From contig NZ_CP011545.1 in assembly GCF_001021045.1 (NCBI RefSeq), positions 1,054,001-1,118,000 on the forward strand: a stretch of 64,000 nt of DNA, written 5' to 3'. Positions 46,990-57,042 of this stretch are shown one piece after another (position 1 is the stretch's first letter; every line of letters starts with the position of its first letter). The notes under the pieces are model-generated. The model ran no database searches. It saw only the letters and a list, made by a program, of their open reading frames with translations, and was not told the DNA's origin. Origin of the DNA: Corynebacterium testudinoris. GTDB lineage: Bacteria; Actinomycetota; Actinomycetes; Mycobacteriales; Mycobacteriaceae. The position numbers and the translations under genes were made by a program.

Positions 46990-49194
46990 TTATCCGACCC
47001 AGCGGTACCACTGGACGGAGTTAGCCGGGATGTCGAGGGTCAGGGAATCCTCGAAACCATCCCACCCGGAACCGTTCGTGCTGACGGTGTGCGGGAGGTT
47101 GTTGCCCGCGCCGGCGTACTTAGCGTCGTCGCTGTTGAGCACCAGCTCCCAGCGCCCACCACGGGGGCTGCCCAGGGTGAACTTGGGGTGTGAGGAACCA
47201 GAGAGGTTGATCACGGACAGGACGCCGGAGCCATCAGTGCCCCAGCGGACGAAGGCCAGGAGGTTCTGGGCTGCGGCGTCGCCCTTGATCCACTGGAAAC
47301 CCTCCGGGCTGGAGTCGAGGGAGTGAAGCGCGGGGATAGCGCGGTAAGTCCAGTGAATATCCTTGACCAACTGCTGAATGCCGACGTGGAACTCGTGGCC
47401 CCAGCCTTCCAGGTTTGACCAGTCGATGGAGTACGCCTCGTTCCACTCGCCGGTCTGACCGAACTCCTGGCCCATAAACATGAGCTTCTTGCCCGGGTGG
47501 GAGAACATGTACCCAAAGAGGGTGCGCAGGCCCGCAGCCTTGTTCCAATCATCACCGGGCATACGGCCCCACAGGGACCCCTTGCCGTGGACGACCTCGT
47601 CGTGAGAGAAGGGGAGAACGTACTTCTCGGAGTACTGGTAGATCATCGAGAACGTGATCTCGTTGTGGTGGTACTCGCGGTGAACCGGATCGAGCTTGAA
47701 GTACTCGAGGGTGTCATTCATCCAGCCCATGTTCCACTTGAGGCTGAATCCCAAGCCACCGTGCTCGGTCGGTGCGGTGACCCCCGGCCAGGAGGTCGAT
47801 TCCTCGGCGATGGTGAGCACGCCGGGATGGGCGCGGTGGACGGTGGCGTTCATCTCCTGGAGGAACTGCACCGCCTCTAGGTTCTCGCGGCCGCCGAACT
47901 GGTTCGGCTCCCACTCGCCGTCTTCGCGGGAGTAGTCCAGATAGAGCATCGACGCGACGGCGTCGACCCGCAGACCATCAATGTGGAACTCCTCGATCCA
48001 GTAGAGGGCATTGGCGACGAGGAAGTTACGGACCTCGTTGCGGCCGAAGTCGAAGACGTAAGTGCCCCAGTCCTTCTGCTCGCCGCGGCGCCAGTCGGGG
48101 TGCTCGTACAAAGCGGGGCCGTCGAATCGCGCCAACGCCCAGTCGTCCTTGGGGAAGTGCGCGGGAACCCAGTCCACGATGACACCGATGCCACGCTGGT
48201 GGAAGGCCTCAATGAGGGCGCGCAGCTCATCCGGGCTGCCCCACCGGGCGGTAGGAGCGAAGTAGCCCGACACTTGGTAGCCCCAGGACCCGCCGAAGGG
48301 GTGCTCGGCGACGGGCATGAATTCCACGTGGGTGTAACCCTGATCGGCGACGTAATCCACAAGCTCAGTGGCTAGCTCCTTGTAGCCCTTGCCGATCTTC
48401 CAGGAACCCAAGTGCACCTCGTAGATGGACATTGGTTCCTGGTCGGGATTGCTCTCCGAGCGGGCGCGCAGCCAGTCGCCGTCATTCCAGTCGTAGCGGG
48501 AATCCACCACCACGGAGGTGGTCTCCGGCGGTGCCTGGGTGGCCTTAGCCATCGGGTCGGCTTTGTCACGACGATTGCCCTGCTGGGTCTGGATGGCGAA
48601 CTTGTATGTCTCGCCGGCCCCGATGCCGGGGATGAAGATTTCCCAGACGCCGCTCGAACCAAGCGAGCGCATGGGGTACTGCGAGGCATTCCACCCGCAG
48701 AAGTCGCCGACGACCGCGACACCTAAAGCGTTGGGGGCCCACACCGCGAACGCGGTGCCATGGACGGTGCCCAAGTTGGTTTCGTAGGTGTGGACGTTGG
48801 CGCCAAGGACATCCCAGAGGCGCTCGTGGCGGCCCTCCGCGATGAGGTGAATATCCAAGTTGCCCAGCGTGGGAAGGAAGGCATAGGCGTCGGCGGTGAG
48901 CACCGGCGGAGCATCGGGCCAGGTGATGCGGAGGCGATAGTCCTGCGGATTGGGATCGTTGAGGCCCAGCACCCAGATGTCGTCGCCGATCGGGGTTGCC
49001 TCGTAGATTTCACCGTTGACCAGGACCTCCACCGAGGTCGCGCCGAGCTGTCGGGTGCGGATGACCGCCCCTCCCGATGTAGCGTGCCAACCATAGAAAT
49101 CATGCGGGGCATGGTGTTGGCAATGACGCAACCGTTCCAGATCGTGGTCTGGGATAAGCAGGTTCTGGTCGATGCCGTCGAAGGCGTCGTGCAT
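46990..49194 (-). CDS. glgB: 1,4-alpha-glucan branching enzyme
   Basis: Introduces alpha-1,6 branches into glycogen. The 734-residue protein has an N-terminal carbohydrate-binding part and a GH13 catalytic domain: GVIVDWVPAHFPKD, nucleophile Asp in DGLRVDAVASML, acid Glu in TIAEESTSWPG, and FSHDEVVHGKGSL. It follows glgE after 76 bases, the same order as in Mycobacterium, and is convergent with the second EIIA gene. Confidence 0.96.
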   Translation of the reverse strand: MHDAFDGIDQNLLIPDHDLERLRHCQHHAPHDFYGWHATSGGAVIRTRQLGATSVEVLVNGEIYEATPIGDDIWVLGLNDPNPQDYRLRITWPDAPPVLTADAYAFLPTLGNLDIHLIAEGRHERLWDVLGANVHTYETNLGTVHGTAFAVWAPNALGVAVVGDFCGWNASQYPMRSLGSSGVWEIFIPGIGAGETYKFAIQTQQGNRRDKADPMAKATQAPPETTSVVVDSRYDWNDGDWLRARSESNPDQEPMSIYEVHLGSWKIGKGYKELATELVDYVADQGYTHVEFMPVAEHPFGGSWGYQVSGYFAPTARWGSPDELRALIEAFHQRGIGVIVDWVPAHFPKDDWALARFDGPALYEHPDWRRGEQKDWGTYVFDFGRNEVRNFLVANALYWIEEFHIDGLRVDAVASMLYLDYSREDGEWEPNQFGGRENLEAVQFLQEMNATVHRAHPGVLTIAEESTSWPGVTAPTEHGGLGFSLKWNMGWMNDTLEYFKLDPVHREYHHNEITFSMIYQYSEKYVLPFSHDEVVHGKGSLWGRMPGDDWNKAAGLRTLFGYMFSHPGKKLMFMGQEFGQTGEWNEAYSIDWSNLEGWGHEFHVGIQQLVKDIHWTYRAIPALHSLDSSPEGFQWIKGDAAAQNLLAFVRWGTDGSGVLSVINLSGSSHPKFTLGSPRGGRWELVLNSDDAKYAGAGNNLPHTVSTNGSGWDGFEDSLTLDIPANSVQWYRWVG

Positions 49195-49270
49195 GGTGAA
49201 ATCCTCTGGGGTGGAAGGAAGGGAACTTAAATGTTGACGCTACCGGAGTTGATGACCCCGGTGAAGAGGT

Positions 49271-51292
49271 TTAGGCCCGGTAGTCAGTGATGTTTCTCCA
49301 CGACAATTGATCCCGTAGCTCTGCCGGGACCTCCGGGAGCACGAGAATGTGGGCGACGTCCTGGGAGGGGACGAGTCGGACAAAGTTGCGTGCACCCCAC
49401 GTCCAGTCAGCGCCCGAAATGGCATCGTGCACCGGGAAGGACGACCCCTCGGGCAGACCCAGGGCCGCGTAATCGATGGTGACGGTGCCTTCCTGGGCAT
49501 TGCGCGGGTCCAGGTTGACCACCACCAACACCTGGCTTCCGGTGACGGAGTCGACCTTGGAGTAGGCGATGAGCTGGTCGTTATCGACCTCGTGGAAGGT
49601 GAGGTTGCGCAATTGCTGCAGGGCGGGGTTCTCACGCCGAATGCTGTTGAGCAGGGTGATGTACGGCTCGAGCGAATCGCCTGAAGCCACGGCGGCGGCG
49701 AAGTCGCGCGGCCGCAGCTCGTACTTTTCAGAATCCAGGTATTCCTCGGACCCATGAGCCACGGCCTCGTGCTCGTAGAGCTCGTAGCCGGAGTACACGC
49801 CCCACAGCGGGGACATGGTGGCCGCCAGGGTGGCCCGGATGGCGAACATCCCCCGGCCACCGGTCTGCAGCGACTCGTGGAGGATATCCGGGGTATTGAC
49901 GAAGAGGTTCGGGCGGGAAATATCAGCCGAATCGCGGATTTCGGAGGCGAATTCGGTGAGATCCTTCTTATCCGTCTTCCACGTGAAGTAGGTGTAGGAC
50001 TGGGAGAACCCGAGCTTGGCCAACCCGTAGAGGCGTGCGGGGCGGGTGAAGGCCTCGGCGAGGAAGATGACGTCGGGATCGGTCTCATGGATCTTAGAGA
50101 TGAGCCATTCCCAGAAGTTGGCGGGCTTGGTGTGGGGGTTGTCCACGCGGAAGGTCCGCACGCCCAAATCAGCCCAGTACTTGACCACGCGGTAGATCTC
50201 GTCGTAGATAGCCTGCGGGTTGTTGTCGAAGTTGAGGGGGTAGATGTCCTGGTACTTCTTCGGCGGGTTCTCGGCGTAGGCGATGGTGCCATCAGCCAGC
50301 TCGGTGAAGAAGTCGCGGTGGTCCTTCGCCCAGGGGTGATCAGGCGCGGCTTGGAGAGCCAAGTCGATGGCGATTTCCAGGTCCAGTTCCTCGGCGCGAT
50401 CGAGCAACGCCACGAAATCTTCCACGGTTCCGAGCTCCGGGTGAACGGCGTCGTGGCCGCCCTCGGCGGAACCAATGGCCCAGGGGGAGCCGACATCGTG
50501 GGAGTCAGGTGTTAAGGAGTTGTTGCGGCCCTTGCGGTTGATTTCTCCGATGGGGTGGATCGGCGGCAGGTAGACGGTGTCAAAGCCCATGGCGGCTACC
50601 CGGTCTAGCGCGTCTGCGGTGGTGGCGAAAGTGCCGTGCACGGGGTTGCCCGCCTCGTCCCAACCACCGGTGGAGCGGGGGAAGAGCTCGTACCAGGAGT
50701 TGACCAGGGCATCGCGGCGATCAACCGTGACCTCGCAGATGGGGCCGTGCACGAGGAGGTCGCGCAAGGGGTACTGCACAAGGATCTCGGAGACCTCGTC
50801 GGTGAGGGCGGCGCCGAGGCGCTCATCGATGTCCAGGGTGTCGTCGGCGAGAGTGGCGGCAACGGCGCGCAGGGTCGCATCGGCCGGCGCCGGGGCGTTC
50901 TCGGCGGCCCGCTCGAAGCTTTCAACTCCGTGAGCAATATCATTGGCCAGTTCTTCCGCGCCCTGTCCGGCGGCGCGCTTCTTCGTCACGGCATTGCGCC
51001 AGGTGGCGAAAACATCCGACCAGGCATCGACGCGGAAGGTCCAGGTTCCCGGCTCATGCGGGACGAAGAGAGCGTGGACTCGGTCCGGGTTGTATTTCTC
51101 CGGGTGCATTTGCAAAGCCACGGTGCGCGAGCCGTCAGGGAAGGTGACGTTGACAGCGGCGGCAATGGCATCGTGGCCTTCGCGCCACACCAGCGCGGAT
51201 ACGGGCACTACCTCGCCGACCACTGCCTTGGCGGGATACAGGCGGCCGGAAATCTGCGGGCGGACATCATCAATTCCGAGTCGACCGGTCAT
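49271..51292 (-). CDS. glgE: Maltosyltransferase GlgE
   Basis: Transfers maltose from maltose-1-phosphate to alpha-1,4-glucan, the GlgE route from trehalose to glycogen. The 673-residue GH13_3 protein has the nucleophile Asp in TFRVDNPHTKP, the Glu in IFLAEAFTRP, GFDTVYLPPIHPIGEINRKG and the C-terminal beta domain. It is read first of the glgE-glgB pair and is divergent from the ABC ATPase gene. Confidence 0.95.
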   Translation of the reverse strand: MTGRLGIDDVRPQISGRLYPAKAVVGEVVPVSALVWREGHDAIAAAVNVTFPDGSRTVALQMHPEKYNPDRVHALFVPHEPGTWTFRVDAWSDVFATWRNAVTKKRAAGQGAEELANDIAHGVESFERAAENAPAPADATLRAVAATLADDTLDIDERLGAALTDEVSEILVQYPLRDLLVHGPICEVTVDRRDALVNSWYELFPRSTGGWDEAGNPVHGTFATTADALDRVAAMGFDTVYLPPIHPIGEINRKGRNNSLTPDSHDVGSPWAIGSAEGGHDAVHPELGTVEDFVALLDRAEELDLEIAIDLALQAAPDHPWAKDHRDFFTELADGTIAYAENPPKKYQDIYPLNFDNNPQAIYDEIYRVVKYWADLGVRTFRVDNPHTKPANFWEWLISKIHETDPDVIFLAEAFTRPARLYGLAKLGFSQSYTYFTWKTDKKDLTEFASEIRDSADISRPNLFVNTPDILHESLQTGGRGMFAIRATLAATMSPLWGVYSGYELYEHEAVAHGSEEYLDSEKYELRPRDFAAAVASGDSLEPYITLLNSIRRENPALQQLRNLTFHEVDNDQLIAYSKVDSVTGSQVLVVVNLDPRNAQEGTVTIDYAALGLPEGSSFPVHDAISGADWTWGARNFVRLVPSQDVAHILVLPEVPAELRDQLSWRNITDYRA

Positions 51293-51391
51293 AAGGTTTC
51301 ACCTTCCGAAGTTGGGTTTTTGCTCTACACCGAGCCTAGTCCAGCTGTGTCATTTTCACCGGCGAGGCGGAGAATCGGACACAATGGGGGC

Positions 51392-52213
51392 GTGAACGAC
51401 AACGTGGAAAAGATTGTGGATGAGATCAACGAGGACCTGCTGGTCGACTTTCGTGAGGTGACGTTCCGGCGTGGGGGGCGCACCCTCGTCGGACCTATCA
51501 CGTGGCAAGTGGAATTGGACGAGCGGTGGGTCATCATCGGCCCGAATGGTGCGGGTAAGACCACGTTGATTCGCATGGCGGCGGCGGAGGAGTTTCCTTC
51601 GTCCGGCGTGGCGTATGTCATGGCGGAGCGCCTGGGACGTACCGATATGCGTGACTTGCGGTCCATGATTGGCGTGTCCTCCTCGGCCTTGGGCAATCGC
51701 ATCCCGCCGGAGGAAAAGGTGGGGGACTTGGTTGTGTCTGCCGGATATGCGGTGCTCGGTCGGTGGCGGGAGGAATACGAAGAGGTTGACTTCGAGCAGG
51801 CGAAGGAAATCCTCGATCAGGTGGGGGCGCTGCATCTCAGCGATCGCACGTGGGGGACGTTGTCGGAGGGCGAGCGCAAGCGAGTCCTGGTGGCCCGGGC
51901 CCTCATGATTAATCCGGAGTTGCTCATTCTCGATGAGCCGGGGGCGGGCATGGACTTGGGTGGCCGCGAGGACTTGGTCGGTTACTTGGGGGAGCTGGCG
52001 ATGGATGCGGATGCCCCGGCGATCGTCATGATTACCCATCATGTGGAGGAAATCCCCTATGGGTTTACCCACGCGATGCTCCTCGATGATGGCAAGGTCG
52101 TCGCGCAGGGCCTCATCGATGCGGTGATGACCAGCGAGAACTTGTCGCGTGCCTTCCATCAGCCGATTGAGGTCTCCCGCATTGGGGATCGCTACTTCGC
52201 CCATCGGAGGTAG
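51392..52213 (+). CDS. ABC transporter ATPase, stand-alone
   Basis: A 273-residue ATPase of the iron-siderophore/YlmA-like type with Walker A GPNGAGKTT, signature LSEGERKR and Walker B LLILDEP. No membrane partner is encoded nearby, so the substrate, or a non-transport role, is unknown. The GTG at 51392 is chosen; the open frame runs far upstream but lies opposite glgE. A CACAAT at 51379-51384 is spaced for a leaderless start. Confidence 0.82.
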   Translation: MNDNVEKIVDEINEDLLVDFREVTFRRGGRTLVGPITWQVELDERWVIIGPNGAGKTTLIRMAAAEEFPSSGVAYVMAERLGRTDMRDLRSMIGVSSSALGNRIPPEEKVGDLVVSAGYAVLGRWREEYEEVDFEQAKEILDQVGALHLSDRTWGTLSEGERKRVLVARALMINPELLILDEPGAGMDLGGREDLVGYLGELAMDADAPAIVMITHHVEEIPYGFTHAMLLDDGKVVAQGLIDAVMTSENLSRAFHQPIEVSRIGDRYFAHRR

Positions 52214-52215
52214 GC

Positions 52216-53004
52216 GTGGTTGCCCCCACTGGATTTAATGAGGCTCGGATGGCCACGACGGTCATTCTCGTGCGCGATTCCGCCGAGGGCCTTCAGGTGT
52301 GGGCGCAGGAGCGGGTTTCTACCATGCTCAATTACCCCGGTATGACGGTGTTTCCGGGTGGGGGAGTGGACAAGCGGGATTTCCCCATCGGCGAGTGGGA
52401 TCACGCGGCCCTGTGGACGGGGCCATCGGTCGAGGAGATGGCTGCTCGCATTGGCATGAGCAATGAACAAGCCCACGCCATGGTCTTTGCGGCGGTGAGG
52501 GAGCTGTTTGAGGAGACGGGGTTGCTCCTGGCGGTCCATGGCGACGGTCGTCCCATTGATACTCCTCATCATGAGGACCGGCTCTCGCTGACCTCGCACC
52601 GCAAGTCACTCACCGAGGTGTTGACCGAGCGGGACTTTCGTGTCCGCTCGGATCTGCTTGTCCCGTGGGCTCGTTGGGTCGGGGGCTGGCGGGACCATCA
52701 TTGGTTCGACACGGTGTCTTTTCTCGCTGTCGCCCCCGCCGGGCAGGAGCCGGATGGGGACACCTCTGAGGCGGATGATGCTGGTTGGTTCACCCCGCGG
52801 CTGTTGCTGGAGGGGTGGGAGTGCGGGTTGGTCCGCCTGGCCCTGCCGACGTGGGCGCAGATGCGCTTCCTCGTCCGTTTCGATTCGACAGCCGCAGCCC
52901 TCGCCGCCGCCGAGGCTGTCGATATGACCCCGATCGTGGGTGATCCGGTCGAGGATCCCCGTTTCCATGACTACTTCCACACCAGCCGAATCGAACGCAT
53001 TTAA
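52216..53004 (+). CDS. NUDIX hydrolase
   Basis: Hydrolase of nucleoside-diphosphate-linked substrates. The Nudix box spans GGGVDKRD, an insertion, and AVRELFEETGLLL, the arrangement seen in NUDT19-like members that carry an insert in the box. The 262-residue product starts with GTG 2 bases after the ABC gene. CoA or acyl-CoA derivatives are known substrates of similar proteins; not decided here. Confidence 0.82.
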   Translation: MVAPTGFNEARMATTVILVRDSAEGLQVWAQERVSTMLNYPGMTVFPGGGVDKRDFPIGEWDHAALWTGPSVEEMAARIGMSNEQAHAMVFAAVRELFEETGLLLAVHGDGRPIDTPHHEDRLSLTSHRKSLTEVLTERDFRVRSDLLVPWARWVGGWRDHHWFDTVSFLAVAPAGQEPDGDTSEADDAGWFTPRLLLEGWECGLVRLALPTWAQMRFLVRFDSTAAALAAAEAVDMTPIVGDPVEDPRFHDYFHTSRIERI

Positions 53005-53005
53005 C

Positions 53006-54148
53006 ATGTCTTTTACCCGCGCGGAGGTGGCGTTTCTCGCTGCCCATCAGGCAGAGATTATCGACGCCACGCAATCCCTTCAGCTCACTGCGAAGTCGAC
53101 GCTCAACGACGCGACGGCTTTGCGTGCTCGTTTCGGTGACCACGGCCGGGCCGTGGCGGAATTGGCGCGGGCGCGGAGGGCGGGCGTCGGCAAGTTTCCT
53201 TCCACGTGGCTGACTGATCTGGATGCCGCCCAGCAGGCCACCCCCGAGCCGGTGGCCCGGCTTCGGGCCCAGCGCCTGGCCCGGGCCCTCGGGCCGGGGG
53301 CGCTGGTGCATGACGTGACGTGCTCGGTGGGGACAGAGGGGGCGTCGATAAGCACGAACGGATTGCGGTACCTGGGAAGCGACCTCGACCCCGTGCGACT
53401 GCGCATGGCGCAGCACAACCTTCTCGGCGCGTGGCTCGCGCAGGCCGATGCGCTGCGGCCAATCAGCGCCCCGGACGTGGTCGTGGCGGACCCGGCGCGA
53501 CGGGCAGGAGGCAAGCGGATCACCCACCCCGATCAGATGCTGCCCCCGCTGCCGGATCTGCAGGCCGCGTGGCACAGCACGGAGATGGCCATCAAATGCG
53601 CGCCGGGGCTCGACTACTCCGGGTGGGAAGGGTTGGTCAGCATCGCCAGCGTCGATGGCGGGGTGAAGGAGGCGTGCCTCTACACCCCGGGATTGGCCGG
53701 TGCGGAGACGCGCGAGGCGGTAATTATTCACCACGGAGAGGTCGATCGGATCACCGATCTCGAGCCGGATGATGTCACAGCCGGCGCCCCAGGCAAGTAC
53801 CTCATCGACCCGGACGGGGCCGTGGTGCGCGCCGGGCTCGTGCGGCATTATGCCCACCGGGAGGGGCTGTGGATGCTCGATGAGCGCATCGCCTACCTCA
53901 CCGGCGATCGCATTCCGGCTGGTAGAAGCGGTTTCCAGATCGTGGAGGTCGTTGCGTTGAAAAAGCTCAAAGCCGCGCTGCAGGCACATGATGCGGGAAG
54001 CGTGGAAATCCTCGTCCGCGGCGTCAATGTCGACCCGGATGTCTTGCGCAAGAAGCTCAAACTCACGGGCTCGCAGCCGATGGCGGTGGTGTGCACGCGG
54101 ATCGGTCGGCAGGGAGTGGCTCTGATCTGCCATGCTCGACAGGCGTAG
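53006..54148 (+). CDS. THUMP-like class I SAM-dependent methyltransferase
   Basis: A 380-residue protein. The SAM-binding site is divergent (VHDVTCSVGTEG, LGSDLDPVRLRMAQHN), and VVVADPARRAGGKR stands at the catalytic motif IV position where NPPY-like motifs normally occur. The C-terminal part carries the THUMP-like domain (VRGVNVDPDVLRKKLKL). Such proteins are expected to act on RNA, but activity is unproven. It starts one base after the NUDIX stop; the ATG of 53006 is used instead of the frame's earlier start. Confidence 0.78.
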   Translation: MSFTRAEVAFLAAHQAEIIDATQSLQLTAKSTLNDATALRARFGDHGRAVAELARARRAGVGKFPSTWLTDLDAAQQATPEPVARLRAQRLARALGPGALVHDVTCSVGTEGASISTNGLRYLGSDLDPVRLRMAQHNLLGAWLAQADALRPISAPDVVVADPARRAGGKRITHPDQMLPPLPDLQAAWHSTEMAIKCAPGLDYSGWEGLVSIASVDGGVKEACLYTPGLAGAETREAVIIHHGEVDRITDLEPDDVTAGAPGKYLIDPDGAVVRAGLVRHYAHREGLWMLDERIAYLTGDRIPAGRSGFQIVEVVALKKLKAALQAHDAGSVEILVRGVNVDPDVLRKKLKLTGSQPMAVVCTRIGRQGVALICHARQA

Positions 54149-54190
54149 GATGCACCTCTAAACCCCTTGATAGAAAGGTGACACAACCCG

Positions 54191-54973
54191 ATGCCCACCA
54201 TCGTCGCGCTGGTTAAGCACGTGCCCGATACCTGGTCGCTCAAGACCCTGGAAGGTGACAACACCCTCGACCGTGTCAACGTTGACTCTGTTATTGATGA
54301 GATCAATGAATACGCCATGGAGCTGGCGCTGCAGTTGCGCGATGCTCAGGAAGGCTACCGCGTCGTCGCCCTCACTGTCGGCCCGGATGGCGCTGATGAG
54401 GCGTTGCGCAAGGCGCTGGCCATGGGGGCCGATGACGCCGTGCATGTCCGCGATGAGGCCATCGCCGGTTCCGATGTCATGGGCACCACGTGGATTATCA
54501 CCAACGCCCTCAACACCATCGACGATGTGGCGATTATTGTCGCCGGAAATTCCTCCTCCGATGGTGCGATGGGCGCTCTCCCGGGCATTTTGGCGGAATA
54601 CCGCCAGGTCCCCGCGTTGACCAACGTCCGCTCGGCAACCCTTGATGGTTCGACCGTGACGGCCGTGCGGGAGTCCGCGGAGGGCCACTACGAGCTGTCG
54701 GCGCCGCTGCCGGTCATCCTCTCCGTGACAGATAAGGCCGCCAAGCCGCGCTTCCCCAACTTCAAGGGCCTCATGGCAGCGAAGAAGCACGAGATCACCG
54801 TGCTCGACCTCGCGGCCATCGGTGTCGCCCCGGAGCAGGTGGGCCTGGCGCATTCCTCCACCGCGGTCACCGCTGCCACGACCCGACCGGCGCGCACTGC
54901 GGGCGAGGTTATCCGTGGAGACGACACTGCCGCTCAGATCGCTGAGTATCTCGTCGCCGAGAAGTTCCTCTAA
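54191..54973 (+). CDS. etfB: Electron transfer flavoprotein beta subunit
   Basis: FixA/EtfB subunit that binds AMP in the heterodimeric electron carrier, taking electrons from acyl-CoA dehydrogenases. The 260-residue protein has VALVKHVPDTWS at the N-terminus, DGADEALRKALAMGADDAV and the C-terminal AAKKHEI signature. etfA follows after 30 bases. Confidence 0.95.
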   Translation: MPTIVALVKHVPDTWSLKTLEGDNTLDRVNVDSVIDEINEYAMELALQLRDAQEGYRVVALTVGPDGADEALRKALAMGADDAVHVRDEAIAGSDVMGTTWIITNALNTIDDVAIIVAGNSSSDGAMGALPGILAEYRQVPALTNVRSATLDGSTVTAVRESAEGHYELSAPLPVILSVTDKAAKPRFPNFKGLMAAKKHEITVLDLAAIGVAPEQVGLAHSSTAVTAATTRPARTAGEVIRGDDTAAQIAEYLVAEKFL

Positions 54974-55003
54974 TCCTCGACCACTCTAAGGAGCCACATC
55001 ACC

Positions 55004-55933
55004 ATGTCTACTGTTTATGTCCTGGTCGAGCCGAACTCTCCCGTCACCGCTGAGCTGATCACGGCCGCGCGGGTGCTCGGCGAGGTCACCGCCGTTACCA
55101 CCGATCAGGCCGCCGCACCGGAGCTCGCTGAGTTGGGCGCCACCACCGTCGTCGTGGCGACCGCGCCCGACGCCGACACCCGGCTTATCCTCCCGCAGGT
55201 CGATGCCCTGTCCATGTTGGCCGCCGGCAACCCCGGCCCCATTGTCATCGCCGCTGGTCCGACTGGCAATGAGATCGCCGGTCGTCTCGCCGCCCGCCTC
55301 GCCTCCGGCGTGCTTTGCGACGTCGTCGGGATCAACGCCGATCGCACCGCCGCGCAGTCCGTGTTCGGCGATTCCGTGCAGGTCTCTGCGGCCGTTGGCG
55401 GTGCGAGCCCCATCTACACCCTGCGTCCCGGCGCGGTCGAGCCCGCCCCGATCCCGGCGGCTGGCACGGTGTCTTTGCTGCAGCTGCCCGCTGCCACCGC
55501 CAAGGATGCGGTGGTCACCTCCTTCACCCCGGCGGAGCGGGGCGACCGTCCCGAGCTCGCCCAGGCGAAAATCGTCATTGCTGGTGGCCGCGGCGTGGGA
55601 TCGGCCGAGGGCTTCACCGACCTCGTGGAGAAGCTGGCCGATGCCCTCGGCGGCGCCGTCGGCGCGACGCGCGATGCCGTCGATTTGGAGTACTACGACG
55701 GTGCCTACCAAATCGGCCAGACTGGCGTCACCGTGTCCCCGGATCTCTACATCGGCCTGGGTATCTCGGGCGCGATTCAGCACACCTCGGGCATGCAGAC
55801 CGCCCGCAAGATCGTGGTCATCAACAACGATGAGGATGCCCCGATTTTCCAGATCGCGGACCTGGGCATCGTCGGCGATGTCAATGAGATCGTTCCCGCC
55901 CTCGTCGCGGAGATCGCCGCCCGCCGCTCATGA
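55004..55933 (+). CDS. etfA: Electron transfer flavoprotein alpha subunit
   Basis: FAD-binding partner of EtfB. The C-terminal FAD motifs are AKIVIAGGRGVGSAEGF, QIGQTGVTVSPDLYIGLGISGAIQH and VVINNDEDAPIFQIADLGIVGD. The product is 309 residues, slightly short but complete. Its stop overlaps the cysteine desulfurase ATG as ATGA. Confidence 0.96.
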   Translation: MSTVYVLVEPNSPVTAELITAARVLGEVTAVTTDQAAAPELAELGATTVVVATAPDADTRLILPQVDALSMLAAGNPGPIVIAAGPTGNEIAGRLAARLASGVLCDVVGINADRTAAQSVFGDSVQVSAAVGGASPIYTLRPGAVEPAPIPAAGTVSLLQLPAATAKDAVVTSFTPAERGDRPELAQAKIVIAGGRGVGSAEGFTDLVEKLADALGGAVGATRDAVDLEYYDGAYQIGQTGVTVSPDLYIGLGISGAIQHTSGMQTARKIVVINNDEDAPIFQIADLGIVGDVNEIVPALVAEIAARRS

Positions 55934-57042
55934 CGCACTTTCTCGACCACGCCGCCACCATGCCAATGCGCCAGGTGGCCATCGATGCCTGGGTCACCCA
56001 TGCCCAGGCACTGAATCCGGGTAGCCAATATGGTTCGGGTCGGCAGGCGCGCAGCGTGTTGGACACGGCCCGCGAGCGCATCGCCGAGCTGCTCGGGGCC
56101 GATCCGATCGAGGTCATCTTCACCGCCTCGGGCACGGAGGCCGACAACCTCGCCGTCACCGGGTTGTACGCGGCGAGCCCGCTGGATCGCATCATCACCA
56201 CCCCGATTGAGCATCCGGCGGTCTTGGCCACCGTCCGGGCTACGGGTGCCACCGTGGACCTGCTGCCGGTGGATGCCGGCGGACACGTCCATGACCTCTC
56301 GCTGTTGGACACCCCGGCCGCCCTGGTCGCCTGCATGTGGGCCAACAACGAAACGGGCGCGATCCAGCCGGTCGCCTCGATCGTCGAGGCGGCGGGGGAG
56401 ACCCCGGTTCATGTGGATGCCGTCCAGGTCGCCGGGCGCCTGCCCATCGATTTCCACGCTCTCGGTGCCACCACCTTGGCGGCCAGTGCCCACAAGTTCG
56501 GCGGTCCACGCGGTGCGGGCCTGCTGCTCACTCGTCGCTCGCCGGCCCCGCTGCCGGTTCTCCACGGCGGCGGACAGGAGCGGGGCATTCGTCCCGGCAC
56601 CCTCGATGTCGCTTCCGCCGCCGCCATCGCCGCAGCGTTGGAGGAGGCCGTGGGCGAGATGGATGCCGAGATCCTGCGCCTGTCAGGGCTCCGCGATCGC
56701 CTGCGCTCCGGGATCTGCGAGCTCGTCCCCGACGTCATCGTTCACACCGCGGAGCCCGCCCTTCCCGGGCACCTGCACCTATCGTTTCCCGGGGCGGAGG
56801 GCGATAGTCTCATCATGCTGCTCGACCAGGCGGGGATCGAGGCCTCCACTGGATCGGCCTGCTCCAGCGGCGTCAACCGCGCCAGCGATGTCTTGCTGGC
56901 AGCCGGGGTCAGCGACTATGTGGCCCGTGGCGCCGTGCGCTTTACCCTCGGGCGCGAGACGACCGATGAGACTGTTGACGCCGTGCTCGCCGTCATCGCG
57001 GACGTGGTGTCCCGCGCCCGCCTCGCCGGGATGGCCGGCTAG
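55930..57042 (+). CDS. Cysteine desulfurase (IscS/NifS type)
   Basis: PLP enzyme that releases sulfur from cysteine. The PLP lysine is in SAHKFGGPRG and the catalytic Cys in STGSACSSG; HAAT and GSQYG are in place. It is linked to etfBA by ATGA and lies near mnmA (62338), which needs a cysteine desulfurase as sulfur donor; Mycobacterium has the same association. The product is 370 residues. Its TAG stop shares CTAG with the convergent gene. Confidence 0.94.
   Translation: MTHFLDHAATMPMRQVAIDAWVTHAQALNPGSQYGSGRQARSVLDTARERIAELLGADPIEVIFTASGTEADNLAVTGLYAASPLDRIITTPIEHPAVLATVRATGATVDLLPVDAGGHVHDLSLLDTPAALVACMWANNETGAIQPVASIVEAAGETPVHVDAVQVAGRLPIDFHALGATTLAASAHKFGGPRGAGLLLTRRSPAPLPVLHGGGQERGIRPGTLDVASAAAIAAALEEAVGEMDAEILRLSGLRDRLRSGICELVPDVIVHTAEPALPGHLHLSFPGAEGDSLIMLLDQAGIEASTGSACSSGVNRASDVLLAAGVSDYVARGAVRFTLGRETTDETVDAVLAVIADVVSRARLAGMAG

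Noticed and set aside
50636..51391. Upstream extension of the ABC ATPase frame
   Set aside because: It lies opposite glgE, has no ATPase features, and a GTG with a spaced -10 exists at 51392.
54152..54180. CACCT...AGGTG pairing that could mask the etfB ribosome-binding site
   Set aside because: Five base pairs across a long loop; unlikely to be stable.
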